From positions 90,867 through 154,866 of the forward strand of contig CAJNDS010000376.1 in assembly GCA_905221605.1 (NCBI GenBank): a DNA stretch of 64,000 nt, given 5' to 3'. Numbering within the stretch: the first letter of the stretch is position 1; every line of letters starts with the position of its first letter. A model generated the notes under the pieces. The model was not told the DNA's origin, ran no database searches, and saw only the letters and a list, made by a program, of their open reading frames with translations. This DNA comes from Symbiodinium natans (Eukaryota; Sar; Dinophyceae; Suessiales; Symbiodiniaceae). Of this stretch, positions 12,652-22,714 are shown one piece after another. Both the position numbers and the translations under genes were made by a program.

Positions 12652-12790
12652 TTGGGGGGGGGGGGGGGGGGGGGGGGTAGGGGGGACATCAATCGTTGAA
12701 CAAAGGCCAGCCCCAGCACCTGTGTTGGGGGGAGAGGGGCAGGGGGCAGCCGCTTCCTTGTAGGGGGGGGGGTAAGGGGGGGGCGGGGGG
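12652..12790. repeat. Long poly-G tracts
   Basis: Several G runs, the longest over 20 G with one interruption near 12680, then more at 12764-12790. These are prone to G-quadruplex formation and to sequencing-length error. Confidence 0.9.
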
Positions 12791-13045
12791 TGGGTGGGTT
12801 TTTCCAAAAGAGCCCCGATGTCCTGTGCGAAACCGCCTATGGTCCGTGAGTTTACGCTGTGTGGGTGGCCTGACCCTCCATGGAAAAGCTGCCCCCCCCT
12901 ATCCCCCCCTGAAGAATCTTCGGTGGAGTTGGACGCAGCGGGAGTTTTAGGGTTTTCGGGCTTGCCATGAAAGACGGGTTTAGGGTGTAGGGTTTAGGGC
13001 TTAAGGTTTAGGGTTTAGGGTGTAGGGTTTAGGGCGACTCTGGAG

Positions 13046-15192
13046 GCAGATTCCGCGCACGGTCTCTACGGCTCCATCAAGGTCGGCGGCAAGGAGTACC
13101 ACAAGTTCTGGTGGTTTACGAAGGGCTCCTCTTGGCCCGCAGGCGCTCCGGGCACAAGGGCGCACCCTACACCCCGAGCCCGAAACAGGTTTAGGGTTTA
13201 GGGTTATGGTGTAGGGTTTAGGGTTTAGGGTTTCGGGTTTACATTCATCGGTTCATAGTGTGTAGCGTTGATGCTCCGGAGCACCCTGAACCCTGACGAA
13301 GTGTAGGGTTTAGGGTTTCGGGTTTGCAAGGAGTAGGGTTTGCCGGGTTTAGGGTTAGGGTTTGCAGGGTTTAGGGTTTAGGGAAGGGTTTAGGGGTTAG
13401 AGCCCGAAACTCTACTCTCTAAACCCAAGGAGATCCAAACCCCAAAGCCTTGGGAAATCCCCAAAATACTTGGAAAGCCCTTTTGACGTAGGAAGTAGGG
13501 CTAGCAAGTTGGGTTCTGGGATCCTCATAGAGTTTCTAGGGGATACGAAGTAGACTTACGAAGTCCCCCAGCCGTAGAACTCTGGAAGGTTTAGGGTTTA
13601 GGGTTTAGGGTTTGGGGTTTAGGGTTTAGGGTCCAAAGTAAGGTAAGACAGACGTCTTGGCGGACGACTTCGGCGACTGCCAAGCAAACGACCCGGTATG
13701 CTTTCAGAAGCTGCCGAAGGCACGGTGGGGGGCCGGGTTTGGGGTTTGGGGTTTAGGGTTTATGGTTTAGGGTTTAGGGTTTAAGGTAACCCTAAAAACC
13801 CCAAACCCTGGTCCCTAATCCCCAATCCCTAAGCCCCAAACCATCGAAAACCCAATACCCCGCACCCAAGAAACTCAACCAAACTTGGATCCCCTCAGTC
13901 CCCTGCCAGGTCCGCGGTCTGGTGTTCCGGGCATGCGGGCCAAGAACCCCCACCTAAGAATCCCTCAGCTTAGGGTTTAGGGTTTCGGGTTTAGGGTTTA
14001 GGGTTTAAGGTTTAGGGTTTAGGGTTTGCTGTGATAGGGCGTAGATGCTGTGAAGGTTAGGTTTCGACCAAGCTCGAAAGCAGAGGGGGGGTGGGTTGGG
14101 AGGGGCCAGGAGAGGCCAGAAAAGTCAGAAGGGGCCAGGGCCAGGGAGGGGGGCCAGGGGGGCCAGGGGGCCAAGGGGCCAAGGGACAGAGTGGGCTCAA
14201 GACCGGAAAAACTGATTAGGAGAACGTGTTCCGGTACCGGGCCCATCGTAGGCGGGCAGGCGACCTGGGTCGGCTTGCGCCATCGAGGTCGGAGGGCTTC
14301 AGCGCCGCCCCCCAACGTAGGGGGGCGGCCTAGGCCGAGTTTAGGGTTTAGGGTTTAGGGTAGCCAATCACCGACCCGATGATTCTTCGAGGTCAGTCAG
14401 ACTTTGGCTTTTGGGTTGGAGGTTCGATGCTTCCCACCTGAGATTTTGGGGTCAGAAGACCTCAGCCCAAAGCCCCTATGTGCACCACCCCAAGCCCTAA
14501 ACCCTAAACCCTAAACCCTCAACCCTCAACCCTAAACCCTTCACCCTTAACCCTTATTCCCTAAACCCTAAGCTGCAGGTTTCGGAGGATGGCTTAGAGC
14601 TTCTGGCCAAGGAGCTTCGGCATGCACGGGGACCGCCAAGCTTCGTAGCATGTGTGAGGAGTGTCTGTCGGCCTGTCATCCCATTGCTTCGGCTAAACCC
14701 TAAACCCCTAAACCCTAAACCCTAAACCCTAAACCCTAAACCCTAAACCCTAAACCCTAAACCCTAAACCCTAAACCCTAAACCCTAAACCCTAAACCCT
14801 AAACCCTAAACCCTAAGCCCTAAACCCTAAACCCTAAACCCTAAACCCTAAAACCCCAAAACCCCAAAGCCCCAAAACCCCAAAACCCCAAAACCCCAAA
14901 ACCCCAACCCTAAACCCTAAACACCAAAAATCCAAGAAGGCCCTCTGTTTGACCATATGCGCAGCACACTGGCGAAGCTAAGAAGCCCTCATACATCCAA
15001 ATGTCCAACAGTTGGGGCTTTGTATGTGTTCGAGACAGTCCATGGGCTGTTTTAGGGTTTAGGGTCTAGGGTTTTCGGTTTAGGGTTTAGTTTTGGGTTT
15101 AGGGTTAGTGCTTCCAGGATGATGTGGGCAACGAGTTCCTGTGGAAGTTCGACGCATCGAACAGCGTCGCCCATGCCGCCTTCAAAGCTTTC
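13046..15192 (+). CDS. KFWW domain, copy 2, five small exons between telomere-type blocks (partial)
   Basis: Exons in phase: 13046-13159 (LYGSIKVGGKEYHKFWWF), micro-exon 13265-13300 (ALMLRSTLNPDE), 13642-13719 (GKTDVLADDFGDCQANDPVC, FQKLPK), 14579-14611 (VSEDGLELLAK) and 15118-15192 (DDVGNEFLWKFDASN ending AFKAF). Together they give about 112 residues aligning with copy 1 at 5552-5910, including the junction before GKTDVL. Every intron between them contains telomere-type repeats. The donors are GC, GT, GC and GA. Two junctions need a one-base shift from the usual AG. The family is unknown; secretion is only suggested by the SRCR link of copy 1. Start and end were not found, so this may be a live gene or a fragment. 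Confidence 0.55.
14028..14345 (-). mobile_element. Short internally deleted relative of the 20.9-22.7 kb element, opposite orientation
   Basis: The left end (TGCTGTGATAGGGCGTAG, then ATGCTGTGAAGGTTAG) is the exact reverse complement of 22679-22714. The right end (GGCTTGCGCCATCGAGG and GGGGCGGCCTAGGCC) matches the reverse complement of 20902-20962. Next to the left end, GTTAGG...CAAGCTCGAAAG matches 21178-21204. This fits a deletion of about 1.5 kb at a shared GTTAG. Both ends touch TTTAGGG repeats. Confidence 0.6.
14693..14925. repeat. CCCTAAA array that turns into CCCCAAAA
   Basis: About 20 nearly perfect CCCTAAA units (14693-14848), then about seven CCCCAAAA-type units (14849-14905), then CCCTAAA again. 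CCCCAAAA is the complement of TTTTGGGG, the telomere repeat of hypotrich ciliates. Here it is most simply a local change of unit. Confidence 0.9.
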
Positions 15193-15645
15193 GTGCCCCT
15201 TGGCCGATTCTGGGGAACCCCTTGCCCGCCACCCCCTAAATGCCAATCTAAAGCTCTAACCCTAGGGTTTAGGGTTTAGGGTTTAGGGTTCAGGGTTTAG
15301 GGTAGGCCCCTTCCTGAACTCTAAACCCTAAACCCTAAGCTGCAGCATGTCCGTAGCTGGAAGGCCAGGTGAAGAGACCCGGGGTTGGTTGGGTTAGGTG
15401 GGGGTTAGGGTTTAGGGTTTAGGGTTTAGGGTTTAGGGTTTAGGGTTTAGGGTTTAGGGTTTAGGGTATTAGGGTTTAGGGTTGCAGCCGTGCTGCTTGC
15501 AGTTTATTGAGGGGTCGGAATAATTACTAATAGTAGGGTTTAGGGTTTAGGGCTTAGGGTTTAGGGTATTCCCTTGTGATCCCAAACTGGGTAGGCTTGA
15601 GGCTTGGTTAGGGTAAGGGGTTCAGATGGGCATAGGTTGGGATGT

Positions 15646-15937
15646 TCTAAACCCTAAACCCTAAACCCTAAACCCTAAACCCTAAACCCTAAACCCTAAA
15701 CCCTAAACCCTAAACCCTAAACCCTAAACCCTAAACCCTAAACCCTAAACCCTAAACCCTAAACCCTAAACCCTAAACCCTAAACCCTAAACCTTAAACC
15801 CTAAACCCTAAACCCTAAACCCTAAACCCTGAACCCTAAACCCTAAACCCTAAACCCTAAACCCTAAACCCGAAACCCTAAACCCTAAACACTAAACACT
15901 AAACACTAAACGCTAAACCCTAAACCCAAACCCTAAA
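15646..15937. repeat. Largest CCCTAAA array in the window
   Basis: About 40 units, nearly perfect for the first 200 bp, then with point variants (ccttaaa, cccgaaa, cactaaa). The right edge meets a palindromic element at 15938. Confidence 0.95.
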
Positions 15938-16022
15938 ATAGTAACAGTCCTTAATGGGGATGATAGTATCTTCTATTGTAATCCTCATTCAGGACTGTTA
16001 GTATAAGGGGGAGCATCCCAAG
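15938..16022. mobile_element. Palindromic mini-element (copy 1 of a family)
   Basis: TAACAGTCCTTAA at the left is mirrored by AGGACTGTTA at the right, followed by GTATAAGGGGGAGCATCCCA. It shares its right arm with elements at about 23974-24080, 35896-35966, 37341-37417 and 61926-61983. There is no coding capacity, as in miniature inverted-repeat elements. Confidence 0.65.
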
Positions 16023-16440
16023 GTGCAGGTTTAGGGTTTAGGGTTTAGGGTTTAGGGTTTAGGGTTTAGGGTTTAGGGTTTGGAGTTGTATGGTATGGGG
16101 TTGGCTAAGCCCCCCGAACCCAGAAATGCCAAACTCCCTGCTCAACCCCCCTCCCCCCTCCCCAAAACCCCTAAACCCCTAAACCCCAAAACCCTCAAAC
16201 CCACCCTGCGCCCTAAACCACAAACCCTCAAACCTCAAACCTCAAACCCCTAAACCCAAAACCCTCGAACCCTAGGCCCTAAACCACAAACCCTCAAACC
16301 TCAAACCCAAAAAGACACAAAACCCCAAAGCCCCGGGGATGCGGATCAAAAAATTTTTTTAGGATCAAGAAAAAAGTTATTTAGGATCAAAAAAAACTTT
16401 TTTTAGGATCAAGAAATAATTTATTCGGTTCTTCCGACGG

Positions 16441-16680
16441 AGAGAGGGAAGGGGAGGGAGGGAGGGAGAAAAGGAGGGAGGGAGGGAAGGAAGGGCGGAA
16501 GGACGGAAGGAAGGAAGGCAGGAAGGAAGGAAGGAAGGAAGGAAGGAAGCAAGCAAGCAAGGAAGCAAGGAAGCAAGGAAGCAAGGAAGCAAGGAAGCAA
16601 GGAAGCAAGGAAGCAAGGAAGCAAGGAAGCAAGGAAGCAAGGAAGCAAGGAAGGAAAGGAAAGGAAAGGACAGGAAAGGA
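16441..16680. repeat. Purine tract: GGAA and GCAAGGAA repeats
   Basis: An almost pure A/G strand, including about 13 copies of an 8 bp GCAAGGAA unit. Minus-strand frames rich in Leu, Pro, Ser and Phe over it are artefacts. Confidence 0.95.
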
Positions 16681-16919
16681 TATGTAGGAAAACATAACAT
16701 AACATCATATGTTAATATATATATATATATGTGTATATATATTAAAACAAAGTATAACAAAATATTTAGAGTGGCATAGAGTAGAATAGACCACAATATC
16801 GTAGAGTATACCTTTGTATCATAAAAATGTAATAAAGTCGAAATAGCAAAGCATATATGTATATATTTACTGCTATTTGATATAGAATTGATAATACACA
16901 ATACATATTTCTTGTTTGT

Positions 16920-17215
16920 TTGGCGCCGGGCAAGCTTCTTCCACTCGTATGAATCCCTTCCAAACCCATGATGCGAGCATTGTGTTTGCAAATGGGGGGG
17001 GGGGGGTCTGCGCCCCCCCTTCAAACCCCCCGCTGTTTCTCAAAGCCGGGCAAGCTTGCTTCAAAGCATATGAGTATCCTTTCCAAACCAATGATGCGAG
17101 CGTTGTGTTTGCAAATGGGGGGGGCTGCGCCCCCCCCAACCCCCCCCCGGCTGTTTTCTTAGTCCGGGCAAGCTTGCTTCAAAGCACATAAATCCTTCTG
17201 ATGCGAGCACTTTTT
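16920..17215. repeat. Three tandem copies of a unit with a G-run/C-run hairpin
   Basis: Copies share GCCGGGCAAGCTTGCTTC, CCAATGATGCGAGC, TTTGCAAAT, then a G run of 8-13, CTGCGC and a C run of 7-9. The third copy is shortened. The G and C runs can pair into a strong hairpin in otherwise AT-rich DNA. Confidence 0.8.
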
Positions 17216-17950
17216 TGCAAAAAAACATGAAGACGCAGTAAGATACAATGATATACAAGAATATATTACAAAACGATGCAATAATATGCAATAGTACAGA
17301 AAAATACAACAATATGCAAGTATGTACAAGAATATGCAGCAATATACACGTAAAAAAAGAATAACTTACAATAATTTTCAGTAATTGACAATAATATTCA
17401 ATAATACAGACAACAATATACAATAATATACAAAAATATACAAAAATCTACAAAAATCTACACCCATATATACAATATTTTTTTCCAAAAATGTACAAAA
17501 GATGTACAGCAAGACATACAACAATATAAAATAGTGTACAAAAGACTACAATAATATACAATAGTAGATATACAATAGCAGACAATAATATACAAGAATA
17601 TACAATAATATACTATAATACAGAGTAATCTGCAATAATATACAAAGAAAATTCAAGAATATACAATAATATACAGTAACCTACAAAAAAAGAGAACAAT
17701 ATACAATAAATTGAAAAAATATACAATAACATTCAATAATATGCAATAATATTCAATATCACACAAAAACATAAGAAAACACAAGACAATACAATGAAAC
17801 TCAACAATATACAACAACGTACAATAACATGCAAGAATATACAATGTCATGCAATATTATACAAGAATTTCCACAATACTATGCCAGAATATACATGCTT
17901 CAGAGTATACGCATTTTTGAAACTTCTAATGCCAAGATGCTAGCATTGAT

Positions 17951-18165
17951 TTGCAGCCTCTGCAAACTCAGAAATGCTGCTATTCACAGTATTTCCAGCC
18001 TCTGAAATCGCAGAAATGCTGCTATTTTCCGTATTTGCAGCCTCTGGAAACTCAGAAATGCTGCAGTGTACAGTATTTCCAGCCTCTGAAAGCGCAGAAC
18101 TGCTGCTACAAACAATATCTGCAGCCTCTCTGGAAACTCTGAAATGCGCAAAAATGCTGTGTTTT
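17951..18165. repeat. 42 bp tandem repeat, about five copies
   Basis: Unit contains CAGCCTCTGAAA, CGCAGAAATGCTGCT and CAGTATTT and recurs every 42 bp (14 codons), so all three forward frames stay open for a while. Nothing else suggests a protein. Confidence 0.85.
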
Positions 18166-18361
18166 TTCGGTATTTAGAGCTTGCGAACGGCCAGAACTGC
18201 TGCATTTCTGAGCGTTTACAGCCTCCGTTCCGCTTGCAAGAAGCCTTCGAAGCCTTCAGTAAAATATTTTTTGATCCCAAATAAGTTTTTTTTGATCCGC
18301 CTAGAAATAAATTATTTTTTGATCCCAAACAATTTTTTTTGATCCCCTACCCCTGAAAGCC

Positions 18362-20520
18362 CCGAGCCCTTTGTCTCGAGGCACGGGGAGAAGACGGAGA
18401 AGCTCAGCGGCCCGGCCTGGACTCCGCAAGTGCTGAAGGCGGGGGTTTCCGGGTTCAGGGGGCTTTAGGGGTCTTAGAGTTTATGATGGTTGTTTTTTGG
18501 TAAAGGGTTTAGGGTTTAGGGTTAAGGGTTTAGGGGGCTTTTAGGGATTTTAGGGTTTAGGATTGTTTCCTTTTTGTAACGGGGCTTCAGGCGTTTCAGG
18601 GTGTTTTGGGCAGGTCTTACAAGGTTTCTAGAGGGTTCTTCGGGCGCTCTAGCTCTTGAAGGGGATTTAGGGCACACACCAGTCAAAATCCCAACTGCTG
18701 AGCTTGCTGCGCTTGCACCAAGCGACCCAGCGTGATGTGATGTTGAATGCAAACCCGGAACCTCATCTGCCACGAGAGCGCTTCCCCCCCAAAACTGGTT
18801 TGGGGTTTGGGGCTTTGGGCTTGGGGTCTAAGGTTTAGGGTACTAGATTGGGCCGACTGGTAGCTTTGCAGCGATTGGGTTGAGGATCATTGGTCCCCCC
18901 CCCCTCCGTACACTATCGGGTGCCAAAGAAGGTGCAAAAGCCCTGAGGCCTTGGGGGGTTTGGGGTTTGGGGTTTAGGTTTGGGGTTTGGGGTTAAGGGT
19001 TCAGGCTTGGGCAACTGTCTAGGCTGCTCCCCCTGAACCCAAACTCGAATCCCTCGACCCGAAGTTCTGCGCGCCCTGCGGCCAGGGAAGTATCACGAAT
19101 TCTGCTCAAGACCATTTCATGCTCCTGACATTCAACGAGGGTTGAGGGTTTAGGGTTTAGGGTTTAGGGTTTAGGGGTCAGCAGCATTCAGAGAGTACTG
19201 GACTTGGAGATCCGGGGTTGAGCTTCTGATGTTTTCATGAAAGGGCTATGTTTACATTGCGCTGTGTCGTTCAAGACGTTTCGTTCAAAACGTTCTGTTC
19301 CAAACGTTTCGTTCAGAACGTTTCGTTCAAAACGTTTCGTTCAAAGGACCCAAACCCTATGCAAGTTCTATAAACCCTAAACCCTAAACCCTAAACCCTA
19401 AACCCGAAACCCTAAACCCTAAACCCTAAACCCATAAGGTACAGGGATCAAGACGGAATTCGAAGCCTGATGCTGGACGACGATGGATGCGAAGCTGGGC
19501 CAAAACTGCTTCCTTATGGGCAGAGTAGGTCAGCAACACAAACCTTCCCAAACGGCGCAGAAAAGCCCTACAACCCTAAACCCTAAACCCTAAACCCTAA
19601 ACCCTAAACCCTAAACCCTAAACCCTAAAGCCTAATTAAACCCTAAACCCTAAACCCGAAACCCGAAACCCGAAACCCCAAACCCTAAACCCTAGAATGG
19701 GCATCCTGTGATTTCTCTTGGTCCCGTGATAGCTAAGACTGCACAGGGTCATCCCCGGCAAAGAGAAGCGCTCAAAGCCCTAAACCCCAAGCCCCAAATC
19801 CCAAATCCCAAACCCCAAACCCTAAACCCTAAACCCTAAACCCCAAAAGCCCTAAACGAGAAAACCCTAATCAAGCCAGAAGGATGCTTCTCCAACGCAG
19901 GCCATGTGGCTTCTTATCTTATCTCACCTACCCCTAAAATATGCCCCAACGTCCGAAGCCCCAATCTGAACCCTACACCCCTAAACCCCTAAACTCCCAA
20001 AGCCTGAACCCGAACCCTCACCACAACATAGTTTAGGAGTACCTGGCCCCGAACCCCAAACCCTAAACCCGAGACCCTAAACCCTAAACCCGAAACCCTA
20101 AACCCTAAACCCCAAACCCCCAACCCGCAACCCTAAACCCTAAACCCTAAATCCTAAATCCTAAACCCGAAGTCAGCGCAAGCTAGAGGACTGCCACTCC
20201 TCACTCAGCATGGGCCACGCCATGTGCGGCACCGGGTGCTACCCTGCATATGGCGGCTTGACTCAAGAATTTAGGGTTTAGGCTTTCGTGTTTAGGGTTC
20301 AGGGTTTCTGGGTCAGGGTTTAGGGTTTAGGGTTTAGGGTTTAGGGTTTAGGGTTTAGGGTTTAGGGTTTAGGGTTTAGGGTTTAGGTTTTAGGGTTTAG
20401 GGCTTAGGGGGCTCAAGAAGTGGGGCACCAGGGTTTCCTTGTCCTGAGAGCCCAGATTTGGCATGGTCACCCGTGGACGGGTGGCGAGAAACAGCGACTT
20501 GATCGTCCTGCGCCCTAGAA
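18362..20520 (+). CDS. Group of short unassigned exon candidates between telomere-type blocks
   Basis: Unique islands between repeat blocks read like coding exons on the + strand: near 18375-18440 (HGEKTEKLSGPAWTPQVLK), 18682-18733 (VKIPTAELAALAPSDPA), 18731-18780 (DVMLNANPEPHLPRERF), 19058-19145 (DPKFCAPCGQGSITNSAQD, HFMLLTFNEG), 19446-19530 (RSLMLDDDGCEAGPKLLPYG), 20170-20265 (KLEDCHSSLSMGHAMCGTGC, YPAYGG) and 20465-20520 (TRGRVARNSDLIVLRPRR). They lack repeat composition, and several end at plausible GC/GT donors. I recognise no family and could not prove they belong together; they may continue the KFWW gene or be remnants. Confidence 0.3.
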
Positions 20521-20600
20521 GGGTTTGGGGTTTGGGGTTTGGGTTTTAGGGTTTAGGGTTTAGGGTTTAGAGTTCAGGGTATATATGGTTTAGGGTTTGC
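18504..20600. repeat. Second cluster of telomere-type blocks
   Basis: TTTAGGG orientation: 18504-18570, 19141-19178, 20271-20408 (about 17 units), 20526-20595. CCCTAAA orientation: 19372-19432, 19572-19695, 19776-19849, 20053-20166. TTTGGGG variants occur at 18790-18840 and 18955-19010. Units are nearly perfect in the array cores and degrade at the edges. Confidence 0.95.
19266..19346. repeat. 14 bp tandem repeat AAAACGTTTCGTTC
   Basis: About five to six copies with small changes. The AAACGTTT core is palindromic. It ends a few bases before a CCCTAAA block. Confidence 0.85.
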
Positions 20601-20892
20601 TGGTGGAAACATGCGTCGCGAATGCGCTGACAGGTTGCGCATTCAGTGTTGTTTATTGTAATTGCTAGTGGCCCTTTCGCTGTGCTGTGATTACAGCCCA
20701 AACTTAGCGCCACCCCTAGCCCAGACCCCAAACCCTCAACCCAAAGTCGTACTCATCGGGTGATGTTCGGGGTCTAGGGTTTAGGGTTCGCTTGGTCCTC
20801 ATTGGGCTTGCGTTCTTGGTCAGTAGGCTCTCGGGCTAAGAATTGGTTTGGCCTCATGGGCGTGAAGATGTAGTCACCCAGAATGAACCCAC

Positions 20893-22714
20893 CCTAAACT
20901 CAAGGCCTAGGCCGCCCCTACAGTTGGGCGGCACCTAAGCCCCTCGATGGCGCAAGCCGACTCTCTGGGACCTCTCTGAGACCGTCCTGGGACCCCCCTC
21001 TGGGGCCCCTGTAAGTTCCCGAAAAATTTTTAGAAGTGGACTGTCGCCTTGAGTTTAGGCCTAAACCCGAAAAGGATTAGGTTTGGGTGGCTTTGCCGGC
21101 TTGGACGGCGTGGGGTGGGAGAAAAGTGTTAGACGGCCCTCCACAATCGGGCCAAAGCTGCTCTTCGCGCCGCACGGAGCTTTCGAGCTTGATCCAAAGC
21201 CTAACCCTGGGAATCCAAGCCCGTTTAGGAAACCGCCTTTGCCGCTCGTTGGTTTTGGTGCCCCTAACGCCCATTTGGGGGCGATGATGCGCATCTCTAG
21301 TGCCCAAAGATATGTAGATGATGACCGCAAAGGAAAGAAGAGCTGAGACTTCAGCTTTGTGGTCCACAATGAAAAACATGCATTCATTCACATTTGACGA
21401 TGTGTCTGTCTATGTCGTGCCGACCCTGGTCCCAACAGACATGATACTCATCGCACAAAAAACTTTGGATGTTCGCGGCCACCTGTTGCCTGATGCTTGC
21501 CATGGGTTTGGATGACAATTGCAGTCCCACGTGATGCCCTCCAGCTGCAAAATTGCGAGCTAAAAAGAAACTGGTAGTTGGTAAGCTGCTTTCTGGCCCA
21601 AATAGATTCTGGGCTCAATCTGAAGATCTACATCCATCAAATAAGGATCACTTGCAGGTACTTGCATCATGAAGCGTGCTTTGAGGGAACGTCTTGACTT
21701 CACGTAGGGTGGACAGCCTAAGCTATCGCCTGTGTCTGTGTGCCAGCATTTTTGGCGTGCTCACGTTGCTTTCGAACTTGCCGCAATGACATACGATGAT
21801 TGTGGCGATCACCTGTTCCAAGGAGCACTAGTGATCACACCACCGTGTTCGTGATTCTGGTCTAGTTTTTTGCACAGGTGTTTCGGCCTTATAAGGGAAA
21901 ACAGCCGTGAAAGGGCGTGAATCACGCGTGAAAACTGCGTGAAAACAGGTCTCTTCGCGTGAAAGCAGGTTTTTTCGCGTGAACGCCCGTTTCGGGATTG
22001 ACTGTTTTCACGACATCCTCTATCAGTGAAATCACACCAAAACAGACGTGAATCGCACGTCAGTCTTGCGTGCACGCGCTTAGTCATGCAACATGACTTT
22101 ATGCTCTGCTGCTTGGCCGCACGTTTTTGCAGTGGCGCTACAAGCTTGACTCGTTTTGTGGGCTGGCTGACGCTATGCCTGCCTCTTTGGGCAAAGATGC
22201 CCAAGCTGCTCTTGCCAGGGCTGCAAAGATGACTCAGAAGCAAGCTTGGCTAGATTTCGCTGAAACCATTGTTTTGTCCTATTGGGAGTTGGTGAATATG
22301 CTGAGGCCTCACAGGTACCCTGTCTTTTGTGCTTATTTGTCGTCACTTTTCTCGGGAAGGCTCCGAGCACTGAAATTGAAGATGAGCAAGAGCCTGGGAT
22401 TGCATGTCTGAAAAATGCCACGAATTTGATATCGAAACTTGTATGGTCTCGATCTGATTTGGTATCTGAAGCACAACAAGACCGCAAGAAAACGAATGCG
22501 CTGCAGTGGCCACTGATGGATCAGAAGCTTTGGCAGACTAAATGACACTTCTCCTGGGCAACATGTGCAAAGACCTCTCCAAACCTCAGGAAAAAGGAGT
22601 GCGTGAATCACCCTCGCCTGTTTCGGGAACCGCCTTTGCCTTAGAGCCTGTTTCTAAAACCGGTGCTTGACTTCTAGGGCTAACCTTCACAGCATCTACG
22701 CCCTATCACAGCAA
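20893..22714 (-). mobile_element. 1.8 kb element bounded by telomere-type repeats; longer relative of 14028-14345
   Basis: Both termini match, in inverse orientation, the termini of the 318 bp piece at 14028-14345. Sequence beyond each end is telomere-type repeat in both places. The interior has no recognised transposase; a modest frame at 22127-22411 (ETIVLSYWELVNMLRPHRYP) has no family I know. GCGTGAA-type motifs recur at 21899-22015. A mobile element or a duplicated segment between repeats would both fit. Confidence 0.5.

Larger units (their letters stand above)
11147..12970. other. Non-coding region before the first telomere-type block
   Basis: No gene recognised apart from the weak candidate at 11525-11716. 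It contains a CAA-type run (about 11848-11880), a GC-rich palindrome (11980-12060) and long G tracts (12652-12790). Proline-rich minus-strand frames over the G tracts are composition artefacts. Confidence 0.5.
12977..16082. repeat. Cluster of internal telomere-type repeat blocks (TTTAGGG / CCCTAAA)
   Basis: About fifteen blocks separated by 60-300 bp of unique sequence. TTTAGGG orientation: 12977-13035, 13188-13240, 13303-13395, 13586-13632, 13735-13792, 13969-14030, 14337-14361, 15051-15110, 15263-15303, 15408-15483, 15536-15570, 16028-16082. CCCTAAA orientation: 14490-14573, 14693-14925, 15646-15937. Both orientations and the unique DNA between them rule out a simple chromosome end. Exons of the KFWW copy 2 lie in the gaps. 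Confidence 0.95.
16341..18346. mobile_element. 2 kb AT-rich element with repeated inverted ends
   Basis: Composition changes sharply to AT-rich. Each end carries four copies of a roughly 22 bp unit starting GGATCAA followed by A and T runs: 16341-16427 on the + strand, and 18261-18346 in inverse orientation. The 9-mer AAAGCCCCG lies just outside both ends (16327-16335 and 18356-18364), a possible target-site duplication. Inside: a purine tract (16441-16680), three G/C-hairpin repeats (16920-17215), an AT-rich repeat field with aatata/caata motifs (17230-17900) and a 42 bp tandem repeat (17951-18165). No transposase seen, so it would be non-autonomous. A piece of organelle-like DNA is the alternative. 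Confidence 0.6.

Noticed and set aside
12243-12719. A proline-rich minus-strand frame of 158 residues
   Set aside because: Driven by the poly-G tract near 12655-12690 and GC-rich non-coding DNA.
14693-15937. A CRISPR array
   Set aside because: Repeats are contiguous 7-mers without spacers, in a eukaryotic context.
12977-16082. A chromosome end (true telomere)
   Set aside because: Arrays occur in both orientations, are separated by unique and coding DNA, and recur up to 63.8 kb. An end-to-end fusion alone would not explain dozens of blocks.
16377-17024. A 215-residue minus-strand frame rich in Leu, Pro, Ser and Phe
   Set aside because: It is the translation of a simple purine tract (GGAA/GCAAGGAA) plus AT-rich repeat; low complexity and no family.
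17951-18177. A small repeat protein of 14-residue units
   Set aside because: The 42 bp repeat keeps several frames open at once; no start context, no family, inside an AT-rich element.
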